38,319 bases of DNA from Rectinema subterraneum (GCA_009768935.1 WESA01000027.1:1-38319); one strand, 5' to 3'. Counted from the first letter of the stretch, positions 14,919 through 23,451 are shown. The notes: generated from the letters alone by a model not told the origin. A program made the numbers and translations.

Positions 14919-16235
14919 TTAATCAGAGACTTCCAGCTTGAAAGCCGAGGGGTCTATTGAAGGCACTGCCTTGAAGCGGCCATCAAGATACCATTTTTCC
15001 AGATTGGTGCCCTTCCGTACTTCATCCTTGCTGAAATCATTGATGGAATAGAGCTCGGATGTTCCATGGCTATCTCTGTCAACAAGCCACAATTCATCCC
15101 GATAGATATCATCGCGCGCCATTAAATTGGTATCATGGCTTGTTACGATGAGCTGAGCTCCTTTTGTATTGATAGAACGATCGCGAAAAAGCCCAACAAT
15201 GAACTCGCAAAGCTGAGGATGAAGGCCGCTGCTGAATTCATCGATAAGCAATACACCACCACTTTTCAAACTCTCGATGACCTCACCGGCAAGTTCGTAC
15301 ATTTTTATTGTCCCGCCGGATTCTTCCTTGCCCAAATCGAACAATACATTCTCTCCCATTGATTCGGCACCTTTATAAAGAGTATGGCCAAGGAAAGGTC
15401 TATTGACAAGATTCTCTATAAACTTGTCTTTGACCTGTTGAGGAATATCGGGCGGGAATACTATATTTTTTATCAGCGTTTCATCCTTCCTGATAACTAC
15501 ATCTTTGACGCTTATATCGGCAGCATTCAAAAAGCTGAGTATAGCCTTCTTATACCCTTCTCTTTTTATCGGGTCTTCAGCTAATAGAGTCAAAGTAGTC
15601 CCCATTATTGGATGCTCGCTGGAATCCATGGCAACATGGAATCGATACTTAGTCTGGAAATACTTATACACAGGCCTCAATTGCTCATTGGAAAGATTGA
15701 CCGCAGTGGAAAGGAACAGAGCGTTCGGCCTCAAGAATTGTTCAAGCCCTTTCTTTGTACCTTTGAAACCGGTCCCAAAACGTATTGATTCTCCTTTTTT
15801 TCTTGAATAGAGCAGCGCTCTTCTGCCTTGCGGATAATATACGAGCTCTTCTTGCAGAATGGAGTTCCGATCAAAGATCACGTTTAAAAGGTATCTGATT
15901 CCTTCTGCGATAAACTCGGTTTCAAACAGAATCGGTGCGGATTGTCTGGAAATGTCAAGTTTATACGGCTTATACGAAGGAATGGGTGCATCTATGCCAA
16001 GTGTATGAGAATAGAGGACAAGGTTGACAAAATCCATCAATGCCTTGATAACGTTAGACTTTCCGGCCGCATTCTGGCCATATATTGCAGCAAATGGCGA
16101 TAGAGCGTACTTGCCCCTTTCCACTTCAAGCACATAACGGGTATGCTCTGGTTCTTTCCAGCCGGGAACAACAAGACTGATGGTGGCTTTATCTTTGAAA
16201 GAAAGATAGTTTTCGAAAGTAAAATCTATTAACAT
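14919..16235 (-). CDS. rloA: RloA-like SMC/ABC-type ATPase (AbiLi-like)
   Basis: A 438-aa protein of the AAA_15/21 (RloA, OLD-like) group. Walker A is GQNAAGKS (53-60), a signature-like SGGT comes before Walker B GGVLLIDEFSSGLHP, and the H-loop is QLIVTSHDTNLM. In such pairs the ATPase is thought to sense phage or DNA damage and gate the TOPRIM partner. AAGGTGG gives a ribosome site before the ATG, and TTGACA-17-TAAATT lies about 60 bp upstream. Unlike the ATPase cassettes it therefore has an ordinary leader. It is flanked by R7 and by R8 with palindrome E4. Confidence 0.88.
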   Translation of the reverse strand: MLIDFTFENYLSFKDKATISLVVPGWKEPEHTRYVLEVERGKYALSPFAAIYGQNAAGKSNVIKALMDFVNLVLYSHTLGIDAPIPSYKPYKLDISRQSAPILFETEFIAEGIRYLLNVIFDRNSILQEELVYYPQGRRALLYSRKKGESIRFGTGFKGTKKGLEQFLRPNALFLSTAVNLSNEQLRPVYKYFQTKYRFHVAMDSSEHPIMGTTLTLLAEDPIKREGYKKAILSFLNAADISVKDVVIRKDETLIKNIVFPPDIPQQVKDKFIENLVNRPFLGHTLYKGAESMGENVLFDLGKEESGGTIKMYELAGEVIESLKSGGVLLIDEFSSGLHPQLCEFIVGLFRDRSINTKGAQLIVTSHDTNLMARDDIYRDELWLVDRDSHGTSELYSINDFSKDEVRKGTNLEKWYLDGRFKAVPSIDPSAFKLEVSD

Positions 16236-16296
16236 AAAGTGCCACCTTATTTATGGCATTTATTCGCAGTTTTTCAGCGAATTTTGCACACAAATA

Positions 16297-16325
16297 AATT
16301 TATCGCCAATTTTATTTCTTGTCAA
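16297..16325 (-). promoter_or_regulatory. Promoter of the rloAB pair
   Basis: Minus-strand TTGACA (16320-16325), 17-bp spacer, TAAATT (16297-16302). The expected leader is about 55 nt and contains TTCGC-9 nt-GCGAA (16263-16281), a small possible hairpin. Confidence 0.6.
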
Positions 16326-16365
16326 CTTCAATGCTACAAACGCCCGCAAAGATGTCAAAAACAGT

Positions 16366-16390
16366 TAAAAATGGGGTTAGACCCCTTTTC
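16366..16390. repeat. GGGGTCAGACCCC palindrome, variant copy E4
   Basis: AAAAATGGGGTTAGACCCC followed by TTTT. One central base differs (TTAGA for TCAGA). It lies beside repeat R8 in the gap between rloA and vapB. Confidence 0.7.
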
Positions 16391-16392
16391 GC

Positions 16393-16450
16393 ATGATGAA
16401 CGGGATAATGTGGTGACGGGATTGCAGGATTAAGATTGATTCACTGGATA
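16393..16450. repeat. Dispersed repeat, short copy R8
   Basis: GATGAACGGGATAATGTGG, TGACGGGATTGCAGGATTAA and CACTGGATAC; forward units only, ending about 20 bp before the vapB promoter. It is the last copy before rmlB. Confidence 0.75.
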
Positions 16451-16469
16451 CGACTGGAGGAGGTACCCG

Positions 16470-16506
16470 TTGACATGCATGCGTTTTGATGGTATATTGC
16501 ATGCAT
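16470..16506 (+). promoter_or_regulatory. Promoter with flanking operator arms, first vapBC
   Basis: TTGACA (16470-16475), 17-bp spacer, TATATT (16493-16498). Arms ATGCATGC (16475-16482) and GCATGCAT (16499-16506) are perfect inverted copies that bracket the spacer and -10 box, as expected for a TA operator. Confidence 0.75.
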
Positions 16507-16516
16507 GGAGGATGGT

Positions 16517-16759
16517 ATGCCGACGCTCCAGGTAAGAGATTTGCCCGAGGATGTCTATGTTCAGATCAGCTACTTGGCAGAAAAAGAACATCGGAGTCTC
16601 GCGCAAGAGAGTATTGTGCTGCTAAAAGAAGGGATTGCCGCAAAACTTGGAAACAAAGAGCGTAGAAGAACGCTTCTCGAGAAGATGAGTGACCTTACTG
16701 TCGATGGTACGGCGTTTCCTGATCCTGTTGACTTGATTCGCGAGGATCGCGAACGATGA
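16517..16759 (+). CDS. vapB: VapB/FitA-type antitoxin
   Basis: An 80-aa antitoxin beginning MPTLQVRDLPEDVYVQI, the FitA/ribbon-helix-helix pattern, with AEKEHRSLAQESIVLL completing the fold. The C-terminal part (TVDGTAFPDPVDLIREDRER) is the likely toxin-binding tail. GGAGG lies 5 nt before the ATG at 16517; an in-frame ATG at 16505 would sit on the transcription start itself, so it is less likely. It overlaps vapC by ATGA. Confidence 0.85.
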   Translation: MPTLQVRDLPEDVYVQISYLAEKEHRSLAQESIVLLKEGIAAKLGNKERRRTLLEKMSDLTVDGTAFPDPVDLIREDRER

Positions 16760-17163
16760 TCATTGTGCTCGATGCGAGTGCCGCGGTGGAAATTGCATTA
16801 AACCGTGCGCATAGCACTCAATTGAGAGAAATTCTTCGCAAAGCAGACCTTGTGCTCGCACCTGATACGTTTCCTTCGGAAATTACCAATGTATTTTGGA
16901 AATATGCTTCATTCTCAGCAATGCCGATTGATCAATGCGAAAAAGGAATTGATTATTGCATTGATTTGATTGATGAGTATAGAGAGACCAAAACCATGTG
17001 TCGCGAAGTTTTCGCCGAATCACTCAACAATCATCATCCTTCCCATGACCTTTTCTATTTAGTCCTTGCTCGTCGCTCCAATGCTTCGATTCTCACGATA
17101 GATAAGAAAATGAAAGAACGTGCGCATGCAATGAAAATAAAATTGGCCTATGAAGATTCGTAG
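16756..17163 (+). CDS. vapC: VapC PIN-domain toxin ribonuclease
   Basis: A 135-aa PIN-domain protein with acidic residues in family order: Asp6 (VLDASAAVE), Glu42 (SEITNVFW), Asp98 (SHDLFYLVLAR) and Asp116 (LTIDKKM). These bind the Mg/Mn needed for RNA cleavage. It overlaps the antitoxin by 4 bp. It ends 45 bp from the 3' end of rmlB (convergent), with no obvious terminator between. Confidence 0.9.
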   Translation: MIIVLDASAAVEIALNRAHSTQLREILRKADLVLAPDTFPSEITNVFWKYASFSAMPIDQCEKGIDYCIDLIDEYRETKTMCREVFAESLNNHHPSHDLFYLVLARRSNASILTIDKKMKERAHAMKIKLAYEDS

Positions 17164-17208
17164 CACGCTCGTTTTCCCATTGCCGTTCACTCTGTAAGAT
17201 TTTGGGGA

Positions 17209-18321
17209 TCAAACCCGCCTGGCGTAGTTCTGCTCGATCCAGGCGCGGTAGGCGCCGCTTCGCACATGTTCCACCCACTCGCGGTGGTCCAGGTACCAGC
17301 GGATGGTCTTTCGGAGCCCTTCGTCAAAGCTGATGCGCTGGCGCCAGCCGAGTTCGGTCTTGAGGCGCGTGCAGTCGATGGCGTAGCGGCGGTCGTGGCC
17401 CGGGCGGTCTTTGACGTAGGTGATGAGGCCGCGAAGGCGCGCGATGTCGAGGTGGGCTTCTTCGGCGACGAGCTCGATGAGCCGCTCAAGGAGGCGAATG
17501 TTCTCCCACTCGTTTTCGCCGCCTATGTTGTAGGTGCGGCCGGATTGCCCGTTGCGCATGATGGTCCAGACTGCCTCGTTGTGGTCTTCGACATAGAGCC
17601 AGTCGCGGATGTTCCGCCCGTCGCCATAGACCGGGAGGGGCTTGCCCTCGAGCATGTTGAGGATCATAAGGGGGATGAGCTTTTCCGGGAACTGGTAGGG
17701 GCCGTAGTTGTTCGAGCAGTTGGACAGGGTGAGCGGCAGCCCATAGGTGTGGTGGTAGGCCTTGGCGAGGTGATCGCTCGCCGCCTTGCTGGCCGAATAG
17801 GGCGAGCGCGGATCGTAGGGCGTCGATTCGGTGAAGTAACCCTCCTCGCCTAGCGAGCCAAAGACCTCGTCCGTGCTCACGTGGTGAAAGAGCACGTCCT
17901 CGCGCATGCCGCCCGACGGCGCGCGCCAGGCCTGCCGCGCCACATCAAGCAGCGTGTAGGTGCCCAGCACATTCGTGCGCACAAAGGCTTCAGGGCCGAG
18001 GATCGAGCGGTCCACGTGGCTCTCCGCCGCAAAGTGCACCACCGTGTCGACGCCGTACTCGGCGAAGAGGCGCTCGACGAGCGGCCGATCGCAGATGTCG
18101 CCCTGGACGAAGACATAGCGGGGCACTGCACCCGATGCCTCGGCGCCCTTCCCATACCGCGCCTCGATGTCCGCAAGATTCTCCAAGTTGCCCGCATACG
18201 TGAGCGCATCGAGATTGATCACGCGCCCCGTAAACTCAGGCTGCGCAAAGAGCCAGTGGATGAAGTTCGAACCGATGAAGCCGGCGCCGCCGGTGACGAG
18301 GATGGTGGAGAGTGATCTCAT
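17209..18321 (-). CDS. rmlB: dTDP-glucose 4,6-dehydratase
   Basis: A 370-aa SDR enzyme that converts dTDP-glucose to dTDP-4-keto-6-deoxyglucose, the second step to dTDP-L-rhamnose. NAD-binding GGAGFIGSN lies near residue 11; HFAAESHVDRSI, HVSTDEVFGSLG, the YxxxK pair in YSASKAASDH and GPYQFPEKLIP are RmlB hallmarks. GGAGG lies 5 nt before the ATG. It is separated from rmlA-rmlC-rmlD by an inserted vapBC pair, although all four rml genes face the same way. A GGGGTCAGACCCC palindrome (E5) runs almost into its ribosome site. Confidence 0.95.
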   Translation of the reverse strand: MRSLSTILVTGGAGFIGSNFIHWLFAQPEFTGRVINLDALTYAGNLENLADIEARYGKGAEASGAVPRYVFVQGDICDRPLVERLFAEYGVDTVVHFAAESHVDRSILGPEAFVRTNVLGTYTLLDVARQAWRAPSGGMREDVLFHHVSTDEVFGSLGEEGYFTESTPYDPRSPYSASKAASDHLAKAYHHTYGLPLTLSNCSNNYGPYQFPEKLIPLMILNMLEGKPLPVYGDGRNIRDWLYVEDHNEAVWTIMRNGQSGRTYNIGGENEWENIRLLERLIELVAEEAHLDIARLRGLITYVKDRPGHDRRYAIDCTRLKTELGWRQRISFDEGLRKTIRWYLDHREWVEHVRSGAYRAWIEQNYARRV

Positions 18322-18332
18322 TTTTGCCTCCG

Positions 18333-18345
18333 GGGGTCTGACCCC
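18333..18345. repeat. GGGGTCAGACCCC palindrome, copy E5
   Basis: A perfect core copy between rmlB and vapB. On the rmlB strand it reads GGGGTCAGACCCCCGGAGG, so the hairpin abuts the Shine-Dalgarno of rmlB. It marks the left edge of the vapBC insert. Confidence 0.8.
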
Positions 18346-18365
18346 TTCCTTTTTCTCTCTTGACT

Positions 18366-18385
18366 TTACACAATACTATGTGTAA
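18366..18385 (+). promoter_or_regulatory. Operator-like inverted repeat before second vapBC
   Basis: TTACACA-6 nt-TGTGTAA is perfect, just after TTGACT (18360-18365). A -10 candidate TAACTT (18383-18388) lies 17 bp from it but is weak. The palindrome is the likely VapBC binding site. Confidence 0.65.
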
Positions 18386-18406
18386 CTTTACCCAAGGGAG
18401 GTACAT

Positions 18407-18604
18407 ATGGCGACGAACCTCGCAATCGATGATCGATTACTCAACGAAGCTCTTGAAATCGGCGGCTATAAATCCAAGAAAGATACGGTGAATGCCGCAC
18501 TTGAAGAATTCATAAAGAGAAGAAAAACAAACGATCTCATCAATATTTTTGGCACTATTGAATATGACTCGTCGTATGATTACAAAAAGATGAGATCACA
18601 ATGA
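18407..18604 (+). CDS. vapB: VapB-family antitoxin
   Basis: A 65-aa ribbon-helix-helix antitoxin: MATNLAIDDRLLNEALEIGG, then YKSKKDTVNAALEEFIKRRK, is the standard VapB (PF09957-type) pattern. A short C-terminal tail (FGTIEYDSSYDYKKMRSQ) resembles the toxin-contacting segment. AGGGAGG lies 5 nt before the ATG. It overlaps vapC by ATGA. It is unrelated in sequence to the vapB at 16517, so the two pairs were acquired independently. Confidence 0.9.
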   Translation: MATNLAIDDRLLNEALEIGGYKSKKDTVNAALEEFIKRRKTNDLINIFGTIEYDSSYDYKKMRSQ

Positions 18605-19014
18605 AAAGAGTCTTGGTGGATACTTCCGTATGGTCGCTTGCACTTCGCAAAAAGGAATGGACGAAGGAGGAACAACTTGTCGTCCATCATCTCTCAAAAT
18701 TAATTAGTAATCTTAACGTGGTTCTTATCGGCCCCATACGGCAAGAAATTCTCTCGGGAATATCCACAAAAGAAAAATTTGACCTGCTCAAAGAAAAGCT
18801 CTCTATCTTTGAAGATCACGCGATCGACACGCAAGATTATGAGCTCGCCGCTGAATTCTATAATGAGTGCCGACACCATGGAATTCAAGGTTCACATATA
18901 GATTACTTGATATGTGCATTCGCAGTAAATCACGATGTTACAATATTTACGCTCGATAAAGACTTTCAGAATTATAAAAAGTATTTGAAGATCAAATTAG
19001 AAAACTTCGTATAA
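18601..19014 (+). CDS. vapC: VapC PIN-domain toxin ribonuclease
   Basis: A 137-aa PIN protein. Acidic positions are Asp7 (VDTSVWSLALR), Glu49 (GPIRQEILSG), Asp101 (SHIDYLICAFA) and Asp119/Asp121 (FTLDKDFQNY). The family cuts tRNA or rRNA and is silenced by VapB. The pair points against the rml genes on both sides and is bracketed by palindromes E5 and E6. Downstream 19013-19050 has a loose GC-rich inverted repeat that may terminate it. Confidence 0.92.
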   Translation: MKRVLVDTSVWSLALRKKEWTKEEQLVVHHLSKLISNLNVVLIGPIRQEILSGISTKEKFDLLKEKLSIFEDHAIDTQDYELAAEFYNECRHHGIQGSHIDYLICAFAVNHDVTIFTLDKDFQNYKKYLKIKLENFV

Positions 19015-19090
19015 CCTCCGCGTGAGCCAGACTCGCCTGGTATCGCGGTTTCTGCACCACATTTCCGATTGTACAGCGGCATGAAAAAAT

Positions 19091-19969
19091 TTAAGAAATG
19101 GGGTCAGACCCCACATATTGTTTCAGGCTTGCTTTCCAATAAGGAATTTCAAGGCCAAATGTTCGCTTTATTTTCTCTTTCGAAAGCACTGAATAGGCAG
19201 GCCGCTTCGCCTTGGTGGGATACTGGTCGGTGGTGAGGGCGCGAATAGTGACCTCATGCGGCAGAAGGCTGCGCGCCCTGCCCTGCGCATAGATTTCGCA
19301 GGCGAATTCGTACCAGGTGGTCTCGCCTTCATTGGTGTAGTGGTAGATGCCCGGCTTCCATTCTGGGGCAGTGAGCGCGGCGATGATTGCCAGGGCAAGA
19401 TCGCGCGCCCAGGTGGGGGTCCCGCGCTGGTCCGCCACGACCCCGAGCTCGGTGCGCTCGCGCATGAGCCTGAGCATGGTCGCTACAAAATTGGGGCCGT
19501 ACTTGCCATAGAGCCAGGCTGTGCGGATGATCACCGCATCGGGACAGGCTTCCCGTACCCGCGTCTCGCCTTCGGCCTTGGTCCTGCCATAGACACCCGT
19601 GGGACCTATGGGATCATCTTCGCGATAGGGCTGTGAGGCTGCGCCCGAAAACACATAATCGGTTGAAATGTGGAGGAACCGCGCCCCCACACTCCTCGCA
19701 AGTTCTGCAATATTTCCCGGGCCTTCCGCATTGAGCGCATGGGCAAGCTCCGCTTCGTCCTCAGCCCTGTCGACTGCCGTATAGGCTGCGCAGTTCACGA
19801 TTGCCTTGATGGGCGTATCCTTCTGCACTCCCTGGGCAAAATGGCGCAGCGCCTCCGGATCGAGTATCGAGACTTCCCGATCCGAGCCGACATTCGCGAT
19901 CCCTCTTGCCGCAAGCTGTTCCGCAAGCTCTTGGCCGAGCATGCCCCTGTTGCCAATGATCCAGATCAT
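19091..19969 (-). CDS. rmlD: dTDP-4-dehydrorhamnose reductase
   Basis: A 292-aa SDR enzyme that performs the final reduction to dTDP-L-rhamnose. IIGNRGMLGQ is the nucleotide-binding turn; VNCAAYTAVDRAE, STDYVFSG, YGRTKAEGE (YxxxK) and RTAWLYGKYGPNFV are RmlD signatures. Its start overlaps the rmlC stop by 4 bp. The last residues GSDPIS and the region just before the stop codon come from a GGGGTCAGACCCC palindrome (E6), so the native C-terminus has probably been replaced. Confidence 0.94.
   Translation of the reverse strand: MIWIIGNRGMLGQELAEQLAARGIANVGSDREVSILDPEALRHFAQGVQKDTPIKAIVNCAAYTAVDRAEDEAELAHALNAEGPGNIAELARSVGARFLHISTDYVFSGAASQPYREDDPIGPTGVYGRTKAEGETRVREACPDAVIIRTAWLYGKYGPNFVATMLRLMRERTELGVVADQRGTPTWARDLALAIIAALTAPEWKPGIYHYTNEGETTWYEFACEIYAQGRARSLLPHEVTIRALTTDQYPTKAKRPAYSVLSKEKIKRTFGLEIPYWKASLKQYVGSDPIS
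19100..19112. repeat. GGGGTCAGACCCC palindrome, copy E6, at the rmlD 3' end
   Basis: A perfect core copy translated as part of VGSDPIS-stop at the end of rmlD. It marks the right edge of the vapBC insert, E5 marking the left. Confidence 0.85.
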
Positions 19970-20514
19970 ACGCCCAACTCCCGTAGAAGCGGCAAGGCAG
20001 CATCCTTTGCCGACACAATCGGTGCCATGCCGATATCCGGCCAGGCAATGGCAAGGTCAGGATCATCCCAGCGGATACCCCCATCGCTCGCCGCATGGTA
20101 CTCGGCAGTGCATTTGTACTGCAGCTCGTTGTCATCCTCGAGCGCGAGAAAGCCATGCGCAAAGCCCTCGGGAATCCAGAACAGCAGCCTGTTTTCTTCC
20201 GACAGCTCAAGCGCGAAATAGCTCCCAAAAGTAGGAGAGCCCGCACGCAGATCCACCGCCACATCCCATGCCCGCCCACGGCTCACGCGCACGAGCTTGC
20301 CCTGCGCATGGGGAGCACGCTGGAAATGCAAACCTCGCAGGACGCCTTTTTTCGACCTTGAGAGATTATCCTGCACAAAAGGCCCGAAAATTCCCGCCTT
20401 TTCAAAGTCGCTCTGTTTGTAACTTTCCATAAAAAAACCGCGCTCGTCGGGGAACGCACGCGGCTCAATGATGACAAGGCCTTCAATCGGTGCTTTGGTA
20501 AAGGTAAAAGGCAT
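19966..20514 (-). CDS. rmlC: dTDP-4-dehydrorhamnose 3,5-epimerase
   Basis: A 182-aa cupin, the usual RmlC length. IEPRAFPDERGFFMESY, RGLHFQRAPHAQGKLV (active-site His), GRAWDVAVDLRAGSPTFG and PEGFAHGFLALED are the family blocks. It converts dTDP-4-keto-6-deoxyglucose to the rhamno isomer before RmlD acts. It starts 2 bp after the rmlA stop and overlaps rmlD, so rmlACD form a tight translational unit. Confidence 0.96.
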   Translation of the reverse strand: MPFTFTKAPIEGLVIIEPRAFPDERGFFMESYKQSDFEKAGIFGPFVQDNLSRSKKGVLRGLHFQRAPHAQGKLVRVSRGRAWDVAVDLRAGSPTFGSYFALELSEENRLLFWIPEGFAHGFLALEDDNELQYKCTAEYHAASDGGIRWDDPDLAIAWPDIGMAPIVSAKDAALPLLRELGV

Positions 20515-20516
20515 GA

Positions 20517-21380
20517 TCAGTTCTCCGCCACATATTTGAGGTAGGTGCCATAGTCCGTCTTGAAGCCCTCAGCAATCGACAGGAGCTGCTCGCGCGTGAT
20601 CCATCCATTGCGGTAGGCGATTTCCTCGATACAGGCCACATAGAGCCCTTGACGCTTCTGGACCGTCTCCACGAAATTCGAAGCCTCGAGAAGCCCGTCG
20701 TAACTGCCCGTATCGAGCCAAGCCATCCCGCGACCCAACAGCTCGACATGGAGCTGACCCCGGGCGAGATACTCGTTGTTCACACTCGTGATCTCGATCT
20801 CCCCGCGCGCAGAAGGCTTGACGTTCTTCGCGATATCGACCACCTGATTATCGTAGAAATACAGACCCGGAACCGCATAGTGCGACTTAGGCTGCGCCGG
20901 CTTTTCCTCGATACCCAGCACACGACCTGCACTATCGAATTCCACCACACCATACTGCGTCGGATCCTTCACATAGTAGCCAAATATGGTCGCCCCCTCT
21001 TTCCGGCTCACCGCTTTCTGCAATATCCCCGTAAAGCCCTGACCATAGAAGATGTTGTCTCCCAGCACAAGGGCCACATTGTCATTCCCTATGAATTTCC
21101 CCCCGACAATAAACGCATCCGCCAGCCCCCGCGGCTTATCCTGAATCGCATACTCAAAGCGCATACCCAACCGCTCGCCGCTCCCCAAAAGCTCTCGGAA
21201 CACCGGCAAATCCCTGGGCGTTGAAATGACCAGCACCTCCCTGATCCCCGCGAGCATCAGCACCGACAGAGGATAGTAGATCATGGGCTTGTCATAGACA
21301 GGAAGAATCTGCTTGGAAATGGCATACGTGATGGGATACAAGCGCGTACCCGTGCCGCCGGAAAGGATGATGGATTTCAT
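20517..21380 (-). CDS. rmlA: Glucose-1-phosphate thymidylyltransferase
   Basis: A 287-aa enzyme making dTDP-glucose, the first committed step to dTDP-rhamnose. [11 protein letters not shown] is the nucleotide-binding loop; [49 protein letters not shown] and [14 protein letters not shown] are conserved in RmlA. The sequence is complete. It lies 21 bp downstream of fcl on the same strand, so GDP-fucose and dTDP-rhamnose synthesis are probably co-transcribed. Confidence 0.96.
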   Translation of the reverse strand: MKSIILSGGTGTRLYPITYAISKQILPVYDKPMIYYPLSVLMLAGIREVLVISTPRDLPVFRELLGSGERLGMRFEYAIQDKPRGLADAFIVGGKFIGNDNVALVLGDNIFYGQGFTGILQKAVSRKEGATIFGYYVKDPTQYGVVEFDSAGRVLGIEEKPAQPKSHYAVPGLYFYDNQVVDIAKNVKPSARGEIEITSVNNEYLARGQLHVELLGRGMAWLDTGSYDGLLEASNFVETVQKRQGLYVACIEEIAYRNGWITREQLLSIAEGFKTDYGTYLKYVAEN

Positions 21381-21401
21381 ACTAACTCCATATTTTAATG
21401 A

Positions 21402-22337
21402 TTATCGATTATGTCGTAAAAGAAAATCCTTATATGTCGACGCAATGCCAGCCTCAAGTCCAATTTTGTATTTCCAGCCCAGCGCAGCAAGCCTTGACAC
21501 ATCCAACAATTTGCGAGGCGTACCATTGGGTTTGGAAGTATCCCAGACTATCTCACCTGAATATCCCACAATCCTGGCCACCAGTTCCGCCAGATTCTTT
21601 ATCGAGATATCCTCGCCAGTACCAACATTGACAAATTCGCCAATATCCTTTGCATCTGCATGCTCCATGAGAAATACCGCAGCATCGGCAAGATCGTCCG
21701 CATGCAGAAATTCCCGCATTGGGGAGCCATCACCCCAGAGCACCACGGGGCCACCCGCTTTCTTGGCTTCGTGGAATTTGCGGATCAATGCCGGCAAGAC
21801 ATGCGAATTCTCAAGATCGTAGTTATCGCCCGGGCCATAGAGGTTTGTCGGCATGAGGGAAATGAAATTGGTTCCATATTGCTGATTGTAATAGCGGCAC
21901 AATTTGATCGCTGCTATTTTTGCAATCGCATATGCTTCATTGGTTGGTTCGAGCGGCCCTGTCAGAAGATACTCTTCTTTTATTGGCTGAGGAGCGAATT
22001 TGGGGTAAATACATGAGGAGCCCAGATTCAATAATTTCTTGACTCCATATTTCCGAGCTGCTTCTATCACATTGAGCGCAATAGCCAGATTTTCATAAAT
22101 AAATTGTGCAGGATAGGTCGAATTGGCACCAATCCCGCCAACCTTTGCTGCAGCGAGATATACATATTCCGGCCGTTCCGCCTCAAAGAAAGCCTCAACT
22201 TCTTCCTGCCGGGTCAGATCAAGCTCGGCATGCGTCCGTGTCACAATCTGATCATAGCCGGCAGCTTCAAGCCTTCTTACGATCGCCGAACCGACAAGGC
22301 CCCGGTGGCCTGCCACATAGACTCTCACATTATTCAT
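21402..22337 (-). CDS. fcl: GDP-L-fucose synthase
   Basis: A 311-aa SDR epimerase/reductase that turns GDP-4-keto-6-deoxymannose into GDP-L-fucose. [16 protein letters not shown] is the cofactor site; [45 protein letters not shown] (YxxxK) and [23 protein letters not shown] are diagnostic. It overlaps gmd by 8 bp, coupling the two consecutive enzymes of one pathway. Confidence 0.96.
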   Translation of the reverse strand: MNNVRVYVAGHRGLVGSAIVRRLEAAGYDQIVTRTHAELDLTRQEEVEAFFEAERPEYVYLAAAKVGGIGANSTYPAQFIYENLAIALNVIEAARKYGVKKLLNLGSSCIYPKFAPQPIKEEYLLTGPLEPTNEAYAIAKIAAIKLCRYYNQQYGTNFISLMPTNLYGPGDNYDLENSHVLPALIRKFHEAKKAGGPVVLWGDGSPMREFLHADDLADAAVFLMEHADAKDIGEFVNVGTGEDISIKNLAELVARIVGYSGEIVWDTSKPNGTPRKLLDVSRLAALGWKYKIGLEAGIASTYKDFLLRHNR

Positions 22338-23415
22338 GATTCTGACTCAATTTGAATCCACCATTTTTAAGATGCACCTCACGGGCTGCCTTTTCAAGGT
22401 CAGCCTGTACCATCATTTTGACAAGCTCCGGCAACGTGATGGCCGGCTTCCAGCCAAGTTTTGCGATCGCCTTTGAGGGGTCACCGATAAGAAGGTCCAC
22501 TTCCGCTGGCCTGAAGTAGCGAGGGTCGATCTCAACCAGAACCTTTCCTGATGCACTATCGATGCCTTTCTCATCGACACCCTTCCCCGCCCACTCGAGT
22601 TCAATACCAACCTCTTTAAATGCCATGGTGATAAAATCGCGCACCGAGGTAGTTACACCGGTAGCAATCACATAATCATCAGGCTTGTCCTGCTGGAGCA
22701 TCATCCACATAAGTTTGACATAATCTCCGGCAAACCCCCAATCTCGTTTTGCATCGAGATTTCCCATATAGAGCTTGTCCTGCAGACCCAGTTTAATGCG
22801 CGCAGCAGCCCTCGTCACTTTTCTCGTGACAAAGGTCTCTCCTCGGATCGGGCTTTCATGATTAAAAAGAATGCCGTTACAGGCATACATTCCGTAGCTT
22901 TCTCGATAGTTCACCACAATCCAGTAGGCAAACAGCTTGGCGCACGCATAAGGAGAGCGTGGATAGAACGGCGTCGTCTCCCGCTGCGGGATTTCCTGCA
23001 CTTTGCCGAAGAGTTCCGACGTCGATGCCTGGTAGAAGCGAACTTTCTTTTCCATGCGAAGAATGCGAATTGCCTCAAGCAGCCTCAAGGTACCAAGGCC
23101 ATCGACATCCGCTGTGTATTCAGGCATCTCAAACGACACTTGCACATGGCTTTGAGCCCCCAGATTGTAGATCTCATCTGGTCGAACTTCATTCAGAATC
23201 CGAATCAGATTTGTTGCATCAGTGAGGTCCCCATAATGAAGATGAAACTTCGCTCCAGACTTATGAGGATCTTCATAGAGATGATCAATTCTTTCAGTAT
23301 TAAAACTCGATGAGCGGCGCTTGATACCATGCACCTCATAGCCTTTTTGCAATAGAAATTCGGCCAAATATGCGCCATCCTGGCCGGTAATGCCAGTAAT
23401 AAGAGCTGTTTTCAT
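22330..23415 (-). CDS. gmd: GDP-mannose 4,6-dehydratase
   Basis: A 361-aa SDR enzyme acting on the GDP-mannose supplied by Man[59 protein letters not shown], the YxxxK in [13 protein letters not shown] and [15 protein letters not shown] are Gmd signatures. GGAG lies upstream of the ATG. GC content here is still close to the rml genes, whereas the next gene upstream begins the AT-rich zone. Confidence 0.97.
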   Translation of the reverse strand: MKTALITGITGQDGAYLAEFLLQKGYEVHGIKRRSSSFNTERIDHLYEDPHKSGAKFHLHYGDLTDATNLIRILNEVRPDEIYNLGAQSHVQVSFEMPEYTADVDGLGTLRLLEAIRILRMEKKVRFYQASTSELFGKVQEIPQRETTPFYPRSPYACAKLFAYWIVVNYRESYGMYACNGILFNHESPIRGETFVTRKVTRAAARIKLGLQDKLYMGNLDAKRDWGFAGDYVKLMWMMLQQDKPDDYVIATGVTTSVRDFITMAFKEVGIELEWAGKGVDEKGIDSASGKVLVEIDPRYFRPAEVDLLIGDPSKAIAKLGWKPAITLPELVKMMVQADLEKAAREVHLKNGGFKLSQNHE

Positions 23416-23451
23416 GTTGTCTCCTATGTTTTCTTTATTTGATTTGATTTT

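Noticed and set aside
8281..17163. A classical integron with attC sites
   Set aside because: No tyrosine integrase, no RYYYAAC/GTTRRRY ends at module boundaries, and modules carry their own promoters in both orientations.
17266..17853. Plus-strand 195-codon frame opposite rmlB
   Set aside because: Shadow of rmlB in a GC-rich stretch; no ribosome site or family match.
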